Positions 7,016 to 14,517 of a DNA stretch of 15,239 nucleotides are shown in pieces; position 1 is the first letter of the stretch; the number at the start of each line of letters is the position of its first letter. This DNA comes from Opitutia bacterium UBA957 (lineage in GTDB: Bacteria; Verrucomicrobiota; Verrucomicrobiia; Opitutales; UBA953). The translations under genes and the position numbers were made by a program. The stretch spans positions 1,909-17,147 of the forward strand of contig DBCN01000143.1 of NCBI GenBank assembly GCA_002293065.1. Reading direction: 5' to 3'. The notes under the pieces were generated by a model, which was not told the origin of the DNA, searched no databases, and worked only from the letters and a program-made list of their open reading frames with translations.

Positions 7016-8023
7016 TCAGCTCCGTGCGACCAATTCACGCTCCGCCCACACGGCATGCTCGGCGACCATCGGGTCCACGTGGCCCAACAAGGCGCGGATC
7101 GCGGGCAAGTCCGCCGCCGTCCCCGTGTTCCCAAGGACCGTGAGGGCGTTGCGTTGCCAGCGACGGAGCCCCAAGCGCTTCACCGGGGTCCCGCGAAAAT
7201 GTTCGACGAATTGCTCATCCGTCCAGGCCAGGGTCTCGCGGAGGGCGGGCAAGGCCCGCGGGGCGAAGCGCGCTTCCTGCGTGGCTTTCGCCCAACGATT
7301 CCATGGGCAGACATCCAGGCACTCATCGCACCCGAAGACGCGGTCGCCGAGCGGGCGGCGAAACTCCTCCGGAATGGGCCCGTCGTGCTCGATGGTCAGA
7401 TAAGCCAAGCAGCGGCGCGCATCGAGTTGATAGGGCGCGACGATGGCGGCGGTCGGACAAGCGTCGATGCAGCGGGTGCAGGTGCCGCAGCGGTGCGGCT
7501 CTTTCGGGGAAGGTTCGAGCTCGAGGGTCGTCAGGATGACCCCCAGGAACAACCATGTCCCGAAGCCGCGCTGCAGCAGGATGGTGCTCTTCCCTTGCCA
7601 ACCCAAGCCCGCCTCGGCGGCGAGGGGCTTTTCCAGGACGGGGCCCGTATCCACGTAAGGCTTCTGGTCGCCGCCGAGCGTACGCATCACGCCGCAGAGC
7701 TTCTTCAGCCGACGCAACATCACATCGTGGTAGTCGGCCCCGAGCGCATATTTCGCGATGCGGTAGGCCGCGGGCGGATGGGGCTGATAATAATTCAGGC
7801 CGACCACGATGATGCTGCGGGCCGCGGGCAAGACGCGGGTGGCGTCGGTCCGGCGCTCGGGGTTCTTCGCGAGCCAGTCCATGTCGCCATGCATCCCGTC
7901 GGCGATCCACTGGCGGAAATAATCGGCCCGGACATCCGCGTGGACGGGGGCGACGCCGAACACGTCGAACCCCATCGCCAAAGCTTCGGCCCGCAGGCGT
8001 TCCCGCAGCGCGACCGGCTCCAT
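7016..8023 (-). CDS. queG: Epoxyqueuosine reductase
   Basis: Reduces epoxyqueuosine to queuosine at the wobble base of GUN-anticodon tRNAs, using cobalamin and two [4Fe-4S] clusters in the cytosol. The product is 335 residues. Family features: KPYVDTGPVLEKPLA (121-135) with the active-site Asp125, GLGWQGKST (139-147), and ferredoxin-like cluster motifs CGTCTRCIDACP (Cys179, 182, 185, 189) and CDECLDVCPWN (Cys232, 235, 239) with Cys205 between them. A C-terminal HEAT-like stretch (RRWQRNALTVLGN) follows. ATG 8023 lies three bases after the coaC stop. queA and tgt are not in the window. The cobalamin and cluster dependence is family knowledge; the cysteine sets are visible here. Confidence 0.95.
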   Translation of the reverse strand: MEPVALRERLRAEALAMGFDVFGVAPVHADVRADYFRQWIADGMHGDMDWLAKNPERRTDATRVLPAARSIIVVGLNYYQPHPPAAYRIAKYALGADYHDVMLRRLKKLCGVMRTLGGDQKPYVDTGPVLEKPLAAEAGLGWQGKSTILLQRGFGTWLFLGVILTTLELEPSPKEPHRCGTCTRCIDACPTAAIVAPYQLDARRCLAYLTIEHDGPIPEEFRRPLGDRVFGCDECLDVCPWNRWAKATQEARFAPRALPALRETLAWTDEQFVEHFRGTPVKRLGLRRWQRNALTVLGNTGTAADLPAIRALLGHVDPMVAEHAVWAERELVARS

Positions 8024-8026
8024 GGC

Positions 8027-8575
8027 TCAGCCAAGGATGAGCAACACGCGGGCGACGATCTCGTCCACCGGCGCAAGCTTGCCGACCCCTTCGTAGCCAC
8101 AAGCCAACATGCCTTCCGCGGGTTCGACGACGGCATGGCCACGCGAACGCAAGGTCTGGAGATTCGCTTGGGTGGCGGGGTGTTCGTACATCTTACCGTT
8201 CATCGCCGGACAGAGCAGTACTGGGCCGCGGGTCGCCAGGTAGATCGAGGTCAGGAGGTCGGGCGCTAGGCCATGGGCGAACTCGGCCATCGTGTTCGCC
8301 GTCAACGGGGCGACGAGGAGGAGGTCGGAGGAGTCCGCGATCTCGATGTGGCTCGGCTGGGAGTTGCGACCCTCTTCCCACATATCGATGGCCACCGGGC
8401 GGCGGGACATGATCTGGAGGGTCATCGGGGTGATGAACTCGGCGGCGCTCTTGGTCATGACGACCTGGACCTCGGCCCCGTACTTGATGAGCTGGGAGGC
8501 CAAATCGGCGGCCTTATAGGCGGCGATGGAGCCGGTGACCCCGAGGGTGATGCGTTTGCCGACGAGCTGAGACAT
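8027..8575 (-). CDS. coaC: Phosphopantothenoylcysteine decarboxylase, stand-alone CoaC
   Basis: FMN-dependent decarboxylation of phosphopantothenoylcysteine to phosphopantetheine in coenzyme A synthesis. The product is 182 residues with the HFCD flavoprotein fold: GVTGSIAAYKAADL (12-25), TKSAAEFITP (41-50), active-site His76 in SHIEIAD, APLTANTMAEFAHG (89-102), PAMNGKMYEHP (123-133), and Cys159 in GMLACGYEGVGKLA. The protein stops after this domain, so the CoaB synthetase half of the usual CoaBC fusion must be encoded elsewhere. I chose ATG 8575, with AGAGG just upstream; an in-frame extension to 8692 runs through the low-complexity spacer and adds unrelated residues. It is the first gene of the six-gene minus run. 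Other HFCD flavoproteins (UbiX, peptide decarboxylases) fit less well because of the PAMN and ACG motifs. Confidence 0.9.
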   Translation of the reverse strand: MSQLVGKRITLGVTGSIAAYKAADLASQLIKYGAEVQVVMTKSAAEFITPMTLQIMSRRPVAIDMWEEGRNSQPSHIEIADSSDLLLVAPLTANTMAEFAHGLAPDLLTSIYLATRGPVLLCPAMNGKMYEHPATQANLQTLRSRGHAVVEPAEGMLACGYEGVGKLAPVDEIVARVLLILG

Positions 8576-8722
8576 GACCTCTTCTATAGAAGGAAGCCTC
8601 GGAGGGGTGGCGAGGGGAAAGGGCTTCCCCATCCCCCACCCCCGAAAAAGCCGTCGAAACCCCCAAAAACGCTCTTTCTGGTTTGCCACCAAGGGCGGGG
8701 GGGGTTGCGATGCTCCTCACTT
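8576..8722. promoter_or_regulatory. Divergent coaC/gnd control region with G/C tracts and a palindrome
   Basis: This 147-base spacer must hold the promoters of both divergent transcripts. On the gnd side TTGCCA (8683-8688) lies 17 bases from a weak TGCGAT (8706-8711), only 11 bases before the gnd ATG; this would give a nearly leaderless mRNA. On the coaC side TATAGA (minus, 8588-8583) is a good -10 but has no clear -35. It lies inside the perfect palindrome CTTCTATAGAAG (8581-8592). C tracts at 8627-8630, 8633-8637, 8639-8643 and 8660-8664 are G tracts on the coaC-coding strand, and a run of eight G lies at 8697-8704. All assignments are by eye; no coding sequence is supported here. Confidence 0.4.
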
Positions 8723-10219
8723 ATGCAATCCGACATTGGTCTCATTGGTCTGGCCGTCATGGGTCAAAACCTAGCCCTCAACATCGCGGATCATGGCTTT
8801 GCGATCTCGGTCTACAACCGAACCGCGGCCAAAACCGACGAATTCATCAAGGAAAACCCCAAGACCCCCGGGAAACTCTCGGGCTACCCGACCATGAAGG
8901 ACTTCGCGGCTTCCCTCAAGAAGCCCCGCAAGGCCATCATCCTCGTCAAGGCCGGCGCTCCGACGGACGCGGTCATCAACGAACTCGCCGCCGTGTTCGA
9001 ACCGGGCGACATCATCATCGACGGTGGTAACGCCCTTTGGACGGACACCATCCGCCGCGAAAAGGAGTTGAAGGCCAAGGGCCTCCGTTTCATCGGTTCC
9101 GGCGTGTCCGGCGGTGAAGAAGGCGCCCGCTTTGGGCCATCCCTCATGCCTGGTGGCGACCCCGCCGCTTGGGCCGAACTTAAGCCCATCTGGGAAGCGG
9201 TTGCTTCCAAGGTCGACGCCGTCACCGGCGTGGAACTCACCGGCGCCAAGCCCGGCCAGCCCATCAAGGGTGGCGTACCTTGCGTGACGCACATCGGCCC
9301 CGACGGCGCCGGCCACTACGTCAAGATGGTCCACAACGGCATCGAGTACGGCGACATGCAGATGATCTGCGAAGCCTACGACCTGATGCGCGGCCTCCTC
9401 GGCATGACCCCCGATGAGATCGGCACCGTCTTCGAGGAATGGAACCAAGGCGACCTCAACTCCTTCCTCATCGAAATCACCGCCAAGGTCCTCAAGCAGA
9501 AGGACCCCGAAACGGGCAAGCCGCTCGTCGACGTCATCCTCGACACCGCCGGCCAGAAGGGCACGGGCAAGTGGACGAGCGCCAACGCCCTCGACATGGG
9601 GGTCGCCGCTCCGACCATCGCCGAAGCCGTCTTCGCCCGCTGCCTCTCCGCCGTGAAGGAAGAACGCGTCGCCGCCGCCAAGGCGCTCCGCGGTCCGAAG
9701 CGCGCCATGACCAAGCCCGACAAGGCCAAGGTGATCGAACAGATCCGCGACGCCCTCTACTGCTCCAAGATCTGCTCGTACGCCCAAGGCTTCCAGCTCA
9801 TGCGCGAAGCGCAGAACGAGTACAAGTGGAAGCTGCACTTCGGTGAGATCGCCAAGATCTGGCGCGGCGGTTGCATCATCCGCGCCCGCTTCCTCCAGAA
9901 GATCACCGAGGCCTTCGAAAAGAAGCCCCGCCTCGCGAACCTCCTCCTCGACCCGTACTTCAAGAAGACGGTCAAGAAGGCCCAGAAGAACTGGCGCAAG
10001 GTCATCGCCCTCGCGGTGAAGCACGGCATCCCGGTGCCGACCCTCGGCTCGGCGCTCTCGTACTTCGACTCGTACCGCACCGAAAGCCTCCCGCAGAACC
10101 TCCTCCAAGGTCAGCGCGACTACTTCGGCGCGCACACCTACGAGCGCACGGACAAGCCCCGCGGCGAATTCTTCCACATCGACTGGCCGGATCCCAAGCG
10201 TCCGCAGATCAAGGCCTAA
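8723..10219 (+). CDS. gnd: 6-Phosphogluconate dehydrogenase, decarboxylating (NADP type)
   Basis: Oxidatively decarboxylates 6-phosphogluconate to ribulose 5-phosphate in the pentose phosphate pathway. The product is 498 residues, somewhat longer than the usual 468-484. It shows a Rossmann start (IGLIGLAVMGQNLALNIADHG, 5-25), YNRT (31-34, the NADP-type turn), DGGN (100-103), GSGVSGGEEGARFGPSLMPGG (125-145), and the signature with catalytic Lys201 and Glu208 (191-213). The C-terminal YFDSYR (447-452) and QRDYFGAHTYER (464-475) are also typical. The extra length is partly an insertion near 166-184. No Shine-Dalgarno is visible before ATG 8723. Codons are strongly biased to AAG, CTC, GCC and GGC, more so than in the neighbours, suggesting high expression. 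A terminator follows directly. Confidence 0.96.
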   Translation: MQSDIGLIGLAVMGQNLALNIADHGFAISVYNRTAAKTDEFIKENPKTPGKLSGYPTMKDFAASLKKPRKAIILVKAGAPTDAVINELAAVFEPGDIIIDGGNALWTDTIRREKELKAKGLRFIGSGVSGGEEGARFGPSLMPGGDPAAWAELKPIWEAVASKVDAVTGVELTGAKPGQPIKGGVPCVTHIGPDGAGHYVKMVHNGIEYGDMQMICEAYDLMRGLLGMTPDEIGTVFEEWNQGDLNSFLIEITAKVLKQKDPETGKPLVDVILDTAGQKGTGKWTSANALDMGVAAPTIAEAVFARCLSAVKEERVAAAKALRGPKRAMTKPDKAKVIEQIRDALYCSKICSYAQGFQLMREAQNEYKWKLHFGEIAKIWRGGCIIRARFLQKITEAFEKKPRLANLLLDPYFKKTVKKAQKNWRKVIALAVKHGIPVPTLGSALSYFDSYRTESLPQNLLQGQRDYFGAHTYERTDKPRGEFFHIDWPDPKRPQIKA

Positions 10220-10223
10220 GCAA

Positions 10224-10253
10224 AAGGGCTCCCGCGAGGGAGCCCTTCTTCTT
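10224..10253 (+). terminator. Rho-independent terminator after gnd
   Basis: A perfect 10-bp stem (AAGGGCTCCC 10224-10233, GGGAGCCCTT 10238-10247) closes on a GCGA tetraloop and runs into TTCTTCTT. It starts four bases after the gnd stop. On the other strand the stem is followed by only a short T run, but it could also stop the exporter operon, whose last gene ends at 10271. Confidence 0.88.
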
Positions 10254-10270
10254 GGCTGCGTGGAGCGGGC

Positions 10271-11644
10271 TCAGCCGCCGGTGGCGGCGGCGAGACGGAC
10301 CGCGGCTTGGCGGCGCTCCCAGACGACCAACGAGAGCGTGCGGCGCGCCAAGGCTTCGTCGCGACGGGCGACGACGACTTCGGCTTCCGCGGCGACCCCG
10401 GCGCGCTGCCGGGCTTCCGCGTTCTTCAGGCGATCCTGAACCGCCCCATACACCTGCTGGGTGAGTTTTTCCTGCAACGCGAGTTCGCGCAGATCGGCCA
10501 AGGCGTCTTCGACTTCGCGGAACGCATTGAGCACGACCTTCTGCCACTCGGCGGCGGACCCCGCCAAACGCGCCCGCGTCACTTCGAGGTTGGCCTCGCG
10601 GCGCGAGCCATCGAAGAGCGGCAGGTCGATGGTCGGGGCCAGGCCCCAAAAGGCGGAAGACCCGCGACCGATGCGCGCAGCGGGGTCGGCTTGCCAACCG
10701 GCTTGGCCATTGAGGGTCACGGACGGATAGAAATCGGCGAGCGCGGCGCCTTCCCGCGCGACGGCCGCATCGAAGCGCAACGCCGCGGCCCGGACGTCGG
10801 GGCGACGCTGGAGGAGTTCGGACGGTAGGCCCGCGCCGAACGCCGGCATCACGGCCACCGACTCGGCCCGCGCGACGGGCAGCGTTTCGCCCGGGGCGGC
10901 GCCGATCAGCGCGCGCAAAGCATTCTCGGCGGCGGCCAGCCGACGGCGACCGAGGCCTTCGTCGACCTTCGCTTGCGCCGCCGCCAACCGCGCGGACGAC
11001 AACGGGTCGGTCGGCAAGATGCCGCCGGCGACGCCGAGCTGGATGATCTCCATCTCGCGGAAGCGCGCGGCGAATTCGGCCTCCAGACAGGCCACCTGCT
11101 CGCGGGCGCCCCGGACGGCGAACCAAACGCGGGCGACTTCGGCGCCGAGCGCGAGTTCGGCCTGCGCCACCGCGGCCGCGGAAGCCTTGGCGTCATTCTC
11201 GGCGGCGGTCACCGTGGCAGCCTTCCGTCCCCAGAAATCCAATTCCCACGAAGCCTTCACCCCGAGGCCGGCGACATCCGTCCGGCGCGGAATGCCGACG
11301 CCCACGGGCACGCGACCCGTCTCCAAGGAGATCCGGGATGCTTCGAGCCCGGCTTGGGCGGAGAGCATCGGCTGCAGGGCGCCGCCGGCCGCGACCAAGA
11401 GCGCATCGGCTTCGCGTTGACGCGCGCGGACGATCGCCAAATCCGGGCTACCCGCGCGGGCGCGGGCGAGGAGCGCCGGGAGCGCCGGATCCTGGAAAGC
11501 GTCCAACCACCCCGCCGGAGCGGCGGCACCCGCGACGCTGAAGGCGGCGGGCGGGACCGGCGTCGCCGGACGCGGCGCCGGCTCATGCGCACAGCCGGCG
11601 AGCAACGCCGCCGCGCCGAGGAGGCTCTTACTTGCGAGGCGCAT
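10271..11644 (-). CDS. Outer-membrane efflux lipoprotein (TolC superfamily, OprM/NodT type)
   Basis: Trimeric outer-membrane channel that would complete the tripartite exporter encoded just upstream. The product is 457 residues. The signal peptide ends in a lipobox, LLAGC, with the lipidated Cys at 18, followed by a Pro/Ala-rich linker. The body shows the two internal OEP repeats. LDAFQDPALPALLARA and DLAIVRARQREADALLVAAG open the first, and ELLQRRPDVRAAALRFDAAVAREG with FYPSVTLNGQAG opens the second. LPLFDGSRREANLEVTRARL and the helix NAFREVEDALADLREL are typical of NodT/OprM. The first 17 bases overlap the adaptor gene, supporting co-translation. The exported substrate is unknown. Confidence 0.9.
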   Translation of the reverse strand: MRLASKSLLGAAALLAGCAHEPAPRPATPVPPAAFSVAGAAAPAGWLDAFQDPALPALLARARAGSPDLAIVRARQREADALLVAAGGALQPMLSAQAGLEASRISLETGRVPVGVGIPRRTDVAGLGVKASWELDFWGRKAATVTAAENDAKASAAAVAQAELALGAEVARVWFAVRGAREQVACLEAEFAARFREMEIIQLGVAGGILPTDPLSSARLAAAQAKVDEGLGRRRLAAAENALRALIGAAPGETLPVARAESVAVMPAFGAGLPSELLQRRPDVRAAALRFDAAVAREGAALADFYPSVTLNGQAGWQADPAARIGRGSSAFWGLAPTIDLPLFDGSRREANLEVTRARLAGSAAEWQKVVLNAFREVEDALADLRELALQEKLTQQVYGAVQDRLKNAEARQRAGVAAEAEVVVARRDEALARRTLSLVVWERRQAAVRLAAATGG

Positions 11645-12551
11645 TGCTGGTGGTGTCGATGTAGACGTCCATCTGCTGGCCGACGAAGATCGGGCGGTCG
11701 GCGGGACGGTCGAACTGGTAGATCACCTGCAGAACGCGCGTGTCGACGCGCTCGGCGCTGCCGCCGGTCAACGAGACCTTCGGGATGACATAGGGTTCGA
11801 TGCGGACGAACTTCAGCGCGATGCCGCGGGCTTCGCTACCGACGCGCCCGCTTTCACCCTTCAGGTAGCCCTTCGCGGCCAGCCCGGCCGCCATGCGCGG
11901 CGCGAGTTGCTCGTCGAGGTCGCAACGGATCTGCAGGCGCGAGATATCTCCGAGGACCACGGGAGCCTTGAGGCCGGCGGCAACGAACTCACCGACCCGG
12001 ACGTTGACCTGGAGCACGGTCGCGTCGATCGGCGAACGCACCACGAGGCGGTCGAGCATGACTTTCGTCTGGCCGACTTGGGCCTTGGCCAACGCGACCC
12101 GGGCGCGGGCTTCCTTCGCGGCGACTTGATAGGAGAGCAGATCCCCGGCGCTGACCGCGCCGGTGTCCTTCAATCCGGTCCAGCGTTGCGCGGCATCCTC
12201 GGCGCGTTCCGCCGTGGCTTCGGCGGCGGTGACGGAGGCGAGCTGCACCTGCAGCTGGGCCGTGAGGTCGCGGTCATCAAGGGTGATGATGGGATCGCCC
12301 GCCTTCACCTGGTCCCAGACCTTCACGTGGACCTTGAGCACGGTGCCGGAGGTCGGCGAGCCGAGTTGCGTGTTCTCGGCGACCGCTTCGACGAGGCCGG
12401 CGGCGGCGATGAGGCCGTCCTTCTCGCGGGTGGCCGGGGCGTAGGCAGGCGGCAGGGTCGGCGTCTCGCTGGCCGTGCCTTGCGTGAGTTGGAGGGCGGC
12501 GGCGGCGCCGGCGATCGCCAAGGCGACCAAGAGATAGCGTTTCTGGAACAT
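11628..12551 (-). CDS. HlyD/DevB-like periplasmic adaptor (membrane fusion protein)
   Basis: Periplasmic adaptor linking the inner-membrane ABC pump to the outer-membrane channel. The product is 307 residues from ATG 12551. An N-terminal membrane anchor lies at about 6-22 (positives FQKR before it). A split biotinyl-lipoyl domain follows (GSPTSGTVLKVHVKVWDQV near 64-82 and VVRSPIDATVLQVNVRVGEF near 170-189). Between them is a short Ala/Glu-rich coiled-coil hairpin (about 100-168). A beta-barrel region with the closing IFVGQQMDVYID (288-299) ends the protein. A TTG at 12560 overlapping the ATPase stop could extend it by three residues; I prefer the ATG. The short hairpin is smaller than in MacA-like adaptors. 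DevB of the cyanobacterial DevBCA exporter is the nearest functional parallel, judged from its partner proteins. Confidence 0.88.
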   Translation of the reverse strand: MFQKRYLLVALAIAGAAAALQLTQGTASETPTLPPAYAPATREKDGLIAAAGLVEAVAENTQLGSPTSGTVLKVHVKVWDQVKAGDPIITLDDRDLTAQLQVQLASVTAAEATAERAEDAAQRWTGLKDTGAVSAGDLLSYQVAAKEARARVALAKAQVGQTKVMLDRLVVRSPIDATVLQVNVRVGEFVAAGLKAPVVLGDISRLQIRCDLDEQLAPRMAAGLAAKGYLKGESGRVGSEARGIALKFVRIEPYVIPKVSLTGGSAERVDTRVLQVIYQFDRPADRPIFVGQQMDVYIDTTSNAPRK

Positions 12552-12556
12552 GGATT

Positions 12557-13288
12557 TCAAAGGTGGTTGGTGTCGAGGAGGCTGGCGTCTTCGACGACGC
12601 GCCGGATGCGCCCGTCCTCCATTTCCGCGATGCGGTCCGCGAAGCGGAAGATGCGATGGTCGTGCGTGACGACGACGACGCAGCGGTCGGGGGAGCGGGA
12701 GAGGTCGCGGACCATCTGCATGATCTGCGCGCCCGTGTCCTTATCGAGGGCGGACGTCGGCTCATCGCAGATGAGCAACGAAGGCTCGTGCACCAGGGCG
12801 CGGGCGATGGCGACGCGCTGTTGCTGGCCGCCGGAGAGCGCGTTCGGACGCCCGTCCTCGCGGCCCTTGAGGCCGACCTTTTCCAGCATCGCGCGCGCCT
12901 TGGCGACAGCCACATCCTGCGCGGCGCCCTGGATGAGCAAAGGCACCATGACGTTCTCGAGCACCGTGAGGGTCGGGATCAGGTTGAAGGATTGAAAGAC
13001 GAAGCCGAGGTGCTTCCGGCGGAAGGTGGTGAGCTCCTCCTGGCTCAGGCCATCGAGGCGCTGGCCGAACACTTCGACCGTGCCGGTCTGCGGGGTCAAA
13101 GTGCCGGCGATGACGGAGAGCAAGGTCGTCTTCCCGCAACCCGAGGGACCGACGAGCATGATGAGCTCGCCGCGATTGGCCTCGAAGTCGGCCTGCTTGA
13201 GCGCGGTGACCTTGGTCTCACCTTCGCCGAAGAACATGTCGATGCCGCGGGTGCGGACGGCGACGGTCTGGGTGGCTGGGGTGCTCAT
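12557..13288 (-). CDS. ABC transporter ATPase (DevA/LolD/MacB-type)
   Basis: Cytoplasmic ATPase of the exporter, 243 residues, one complete nucleotide-binding domain. Walker A is GPSGCGKTT (47-55), the Q-loop Gln99 is in FVFQSFNLIPTLTVLENV, the signature is LSGGQQQR (151-158), Walker B is LLICDEP (171-177) with Glu176, the D-loop is SALD, and the switch His is 209 in VVVTHDHR. The wording around the Q-loop and the DEPTSALD segment is that of the LolD/MacB/DevA branch, which pairs with FtsX-fold permeases. ATG 13288 overlaps the permease stop as ATGA, so the two are translationally coupled. Confidence 0.94.
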   Translation of the reverse strand: MSTPATQTVAVRTRGIDMFFGEGETKVTALKQADFEANRGELIMLVGPSGCGKTTLLSVIAGTLTPQTGTVEVFGQRLDGLSQEELTTFRRKHLGFVFQSFNLIPTLTVLENVMVPLLIQGAAQDVAVAKARAMLEKVGLKGREDGRPNALSGGQQQRVAIARALVHEPSLLICDEPTSALDKDTGAQIMQMVRDLSRSPDRCVVVVTHDHRIFRFADRIAEMEDGRIRRVVEDASLLDTNHL

Positions 13289-14475
13289 CCGCGGAAAACG
13301 GTGGCGGCATCGACGCGCGAGACCTTGATGATGCCGATGATGGCGGAGACGAGGCTGATGCCGAGCACCAGCGCGAGCGTGGCCCAGAAGATCTGCGGGA
13401 ACATGACGAACGGGGGCATCCCCTTCTCGATCATCGCGCGGCCGATGGCTTGGGCCATGCCGACCCCGAGGCCAAAGCCGAGCAAGCCGGCGGTGAAGGC
13501 TTGGACCAGCAACATGCGGGCGATGACGCCCATGCCCGCGCCCATCGCCTTGATGGCGGCGAAGTACTTCAGGTTCTCCAAGACGAACGAGTAGAAAGTC
13601 TGCCCGGACACGGCGATGCCGACGAAGAGGCCGAGCGCGACGGCCGTGCCGAACGAGAACGGGATGCCCGTGTTCTTCCAGAACCACCAGAACGTATTGC
13701 GGGCGAGGCTGAGGTCGGACCAGCTCCAGATGACCGTCTCCGACGTCCATGCCTTGAGCCCGGTGTCGGCCTCGATGCGCGCGCAAAGCTGGGCGGGGTC
13801 GATGCCGGGTTGCGGCTCGACCAACATGAAGCTCAGGGTACGGCGCGCTCCAAGGGTATAGAGCTTCGTGCGGTCGTAGGTCGTGTAGACGAAGGGGCCG
13901 CCCGTGAACGCGCGCCGCACCTTGCAGATCCCCACGATGCGCGCCTCGAGGTCGTTGACTTCGAACGTGTCGCCGACCTTCAGCGGGATCACGACCTCCT
14001 TGCCATCGGGGCCTTTCGTGACGCGGCCCATCAATTGCGCGCCCCATTCGTCGACGATGACGGTGTTCGGCAGGCGCAGGTCTTCGATGCGACCTTGCGA
14101 GAGCACCGCGGGCGCGCCGGCGAAGGTGTCCGCGTCGATGCCCACCATGGTGATGAGCTTGAAGTTGCCGTCCTGCATGCGCGCCTGGAGGAAGGACGTA
14201 TGCAAGGGCGCCGCCCAAGCCACGCCATCGACCGAGCGCACCCGGTAGAGATCGGTGTCGCGCATCGGCTTGGCGTCATTCGCCTGTTCGACCATCGGGT
14301 CGCTGACCCAGATCGGCGCGCGGATGTTATGGACCGGCGTATACGTCCAACTCATGATGCCGAAGAAGACCGACGTCTGCTGGGCCATGAGCAAGGCGGA
14401 GAAGGCCAAGCCGCAGAGGAGCATCGCCAGCTTGGCGCGATCTCCAAAGAGCATGTTCAGGGCGAGGCGATACAT
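13285..14475 (-). CDS. FtsX-fold ABC permease, DevC-like
   Basis: Inner-membrane subunit of the exporter, 396 residues. Layout is the MacB/DevC plan: one N-terminal membrane helix (about 15-38), a large periplasmic domain (about 40-270), then three helices in the FtsX domain (272-293, 318-345, 360-382). FVGIAVSGQTFYSFVLENLK (284-303) followed by YFAAIKAMGA (coupling helix) and the closing RVDAATVFRG (387-396) recall DevC of cyanobacteria. That family exports glycolipids through a TolC channel; the cargo here cannot be read from sequence. ATG 14475 has no Shine-Dalgarno. MacB fusions carry the ATPase in the same chain; here it is separate, which favours a DevC-like assignment. Confidence 0.86.
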   Translation of the reverse strand: MYRLALNMLFGDRAKLAMLLCGLAFSALLMAQQTSVFFGIMSWTYTPVHNIRAPIWVSDPMVEQANDAKPMRDTDLYRVRSVDGVAWAAPLHTSFLQARMQDGNFKLITMVGIDADTFAGAPAVLSQGRIEDLRLPNTVIVDEWGAQLMGRVTKGPDGKEVVIPLKVGDTFEVNDLEARIVGICKVRRAFTGGPFVYTTYDRTKLYTLGARRTLSFMLVEPQPGIDPAQLCARIEADTGLKAWTSETVIWSWSDLSLARNTFWWFWKNTGIPFSFGTAVALGLFVGIAVSGQTFYSFVLENLKYFAAIKAMGAGMGVIARMLLVQAFTAGLLGFGLGVGMAQAIGRAMIEKGMPPFVMFPQIFWATLALVLGISLVSAIIGIIKVSRVDAATVFRG

Positions 14476-14517
14476 GAAGGAGACTTGTGAGGCGGGCCGT
14501 AGCCGCGGGCAGGCCGC

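Noticed and set aside
8576..8692. In-frame N-terminal extension of CoaC
   Set aside because: The extension encodes unrelated residues from the G/C-tract spacer, and the flavoprotein fold starts at ATG 8575.
8771..10177. Long minus-strand open frame opposite gnd (468 residues)
   Set aside because: It is an artefact of the biased codons of gnd on the opposite strand; the translation is low in complexity with no recognisable motif.
12552..12560. TTG 12560 as the adaptor start (TTGA overlap)
   Set aside because: Possible, but TTG is a weak start and an ATG lies nine bases downstream in frame; kept only as an alternative.
10271..14475. Assignment of the exporter as MacAB-TolC
   Set aside because: The ATPase and permease are separate chains and the permease text is closer to DevC; MacB is a fused protein.
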